Origin: Hoeflea sp. | GTDB lineage: Bacteria > Pseudomonadota > Alphaproteobacteria > Rhizobiales > Rhizobiaceae | NCBI GenBank assembly: GCA_019084245.1 | Contig: JAHRFE010000033.1 | Location: 124,001 to 188,000 of the forward strand | Direction of reading: 5' to 3' | DNA: 64,000 nt | In this document: piece by piece, positions 63,979-64,000 of the stretch | Numbering within the stretch: the first letter of the stretch is position 1 | Layout: the number at the start of each line of letters is the position of its first letter | Notes under the pieces: model-generated | Told to the model about the DNA's origin: nothing | What the model saw: the letters and a program-made list of their open reading frames with translations, nothing else | Databases searched by the model: none | Program-made: the position numbers and the translations under genes

Positions 63979-64000
63979 CAAGCCGGATTTCAAGCGATCC

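Overview
The window is GC-rich (roughly 60-65%), densely coded DNA with no tRNA, rRNA, IS element or CRISPR array that I could find. Several features point to an alphaproteobacterium of the Hyphomicrobiales (rhizobial) group. These are a choXWV choline importer, a RirA-type TGA-N9-TCA iron box, a NolR-like ArsR repressor, a RIME-like palindromic repeat, an MCP ending in a WEEF pentapeptide, a short PutA paired with an Lrp-type PutR, and an AglA-type glucosidase. The order-level placement is an inference from gene content; genus cannot be fixed from the sequence alone.

Layout. 0-4.6 kb: a DUF1206 membrane protein cut by the left edge, a PAP2 phosphatase, a DUF4342 protein with a histone-H1-like tail behind a perfect FNR/FixK box, a shortened pyruvate-kinase-like protein and an extensin-like exported protein. 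4.7-13.3 kb: a TonB-dependent heme-type receptor with an iron box, formate-tetrahydrofolate ligase, a cupin, and putA/putR. 13.4-14.6 kb: a LuxR solo and a stand-alone PAS protein. 14.7-22.1 kb: a minus-strand operon of uncharacterised proteins (coiled coil, unknown, AAA+ ATPase, DUF6638-like, DUF2333) with a Phd/PIN toxin-antitoxin pair inside it. 22.3-31.1 kb: cytochrome c, thymidine kinase, choXWV, an SDR, a HugZ-like protein, a NolR-like regulator and a CopZ/CopA copper pair. 31.2-39.6 kb: an MCP with an exported PDC-type sensor protein, an SDR, two Gfo/Idh/MocA oxidoreductases and a GH9 glycosidase.

39.7-62.2 kb is dominated by reductive pyrimidine catabolism. PreT/PreA reduce uracil or thymine, dihydropyrimidinase opens the ring, a beta-ureidopropionase-type hydrolase releases beta-alanine or 3-aminoisobutyrate, an omega-amino-acid:pyruvate aminotransferase makes the semialdehyde, and MmsA converts it to acetyl- or propionyl-CoA. 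A RutR-type regulator and an ABC importer with two permeases and an NMT1/THI5-like binding protein complete the set, followed by adenine deaminase. Two nearly identical 18-bp elements, one in the preT divergent region and one in the rutR divergent region, look like the operator that ties the two blocks together. Interposed are a lipoprotein/methyltransferase/YiiX-like group, arsC-arsH, an SDR and a DUF559 gene that appears to have arrived with an inverted pair of RIME-like repeats. The right edge carries an AglA-type alpha-glucosidase.

The most interesting material is the uncharacterised AAA+/DUF2333 operon with its embedded toxin-antitoxin pair, the shared RutR-type operator pair, the RIME/DUF559 insertion that seems to have reset the start of the next gene, and the FNR box in front of the H1-tailed DUF4342 protein.
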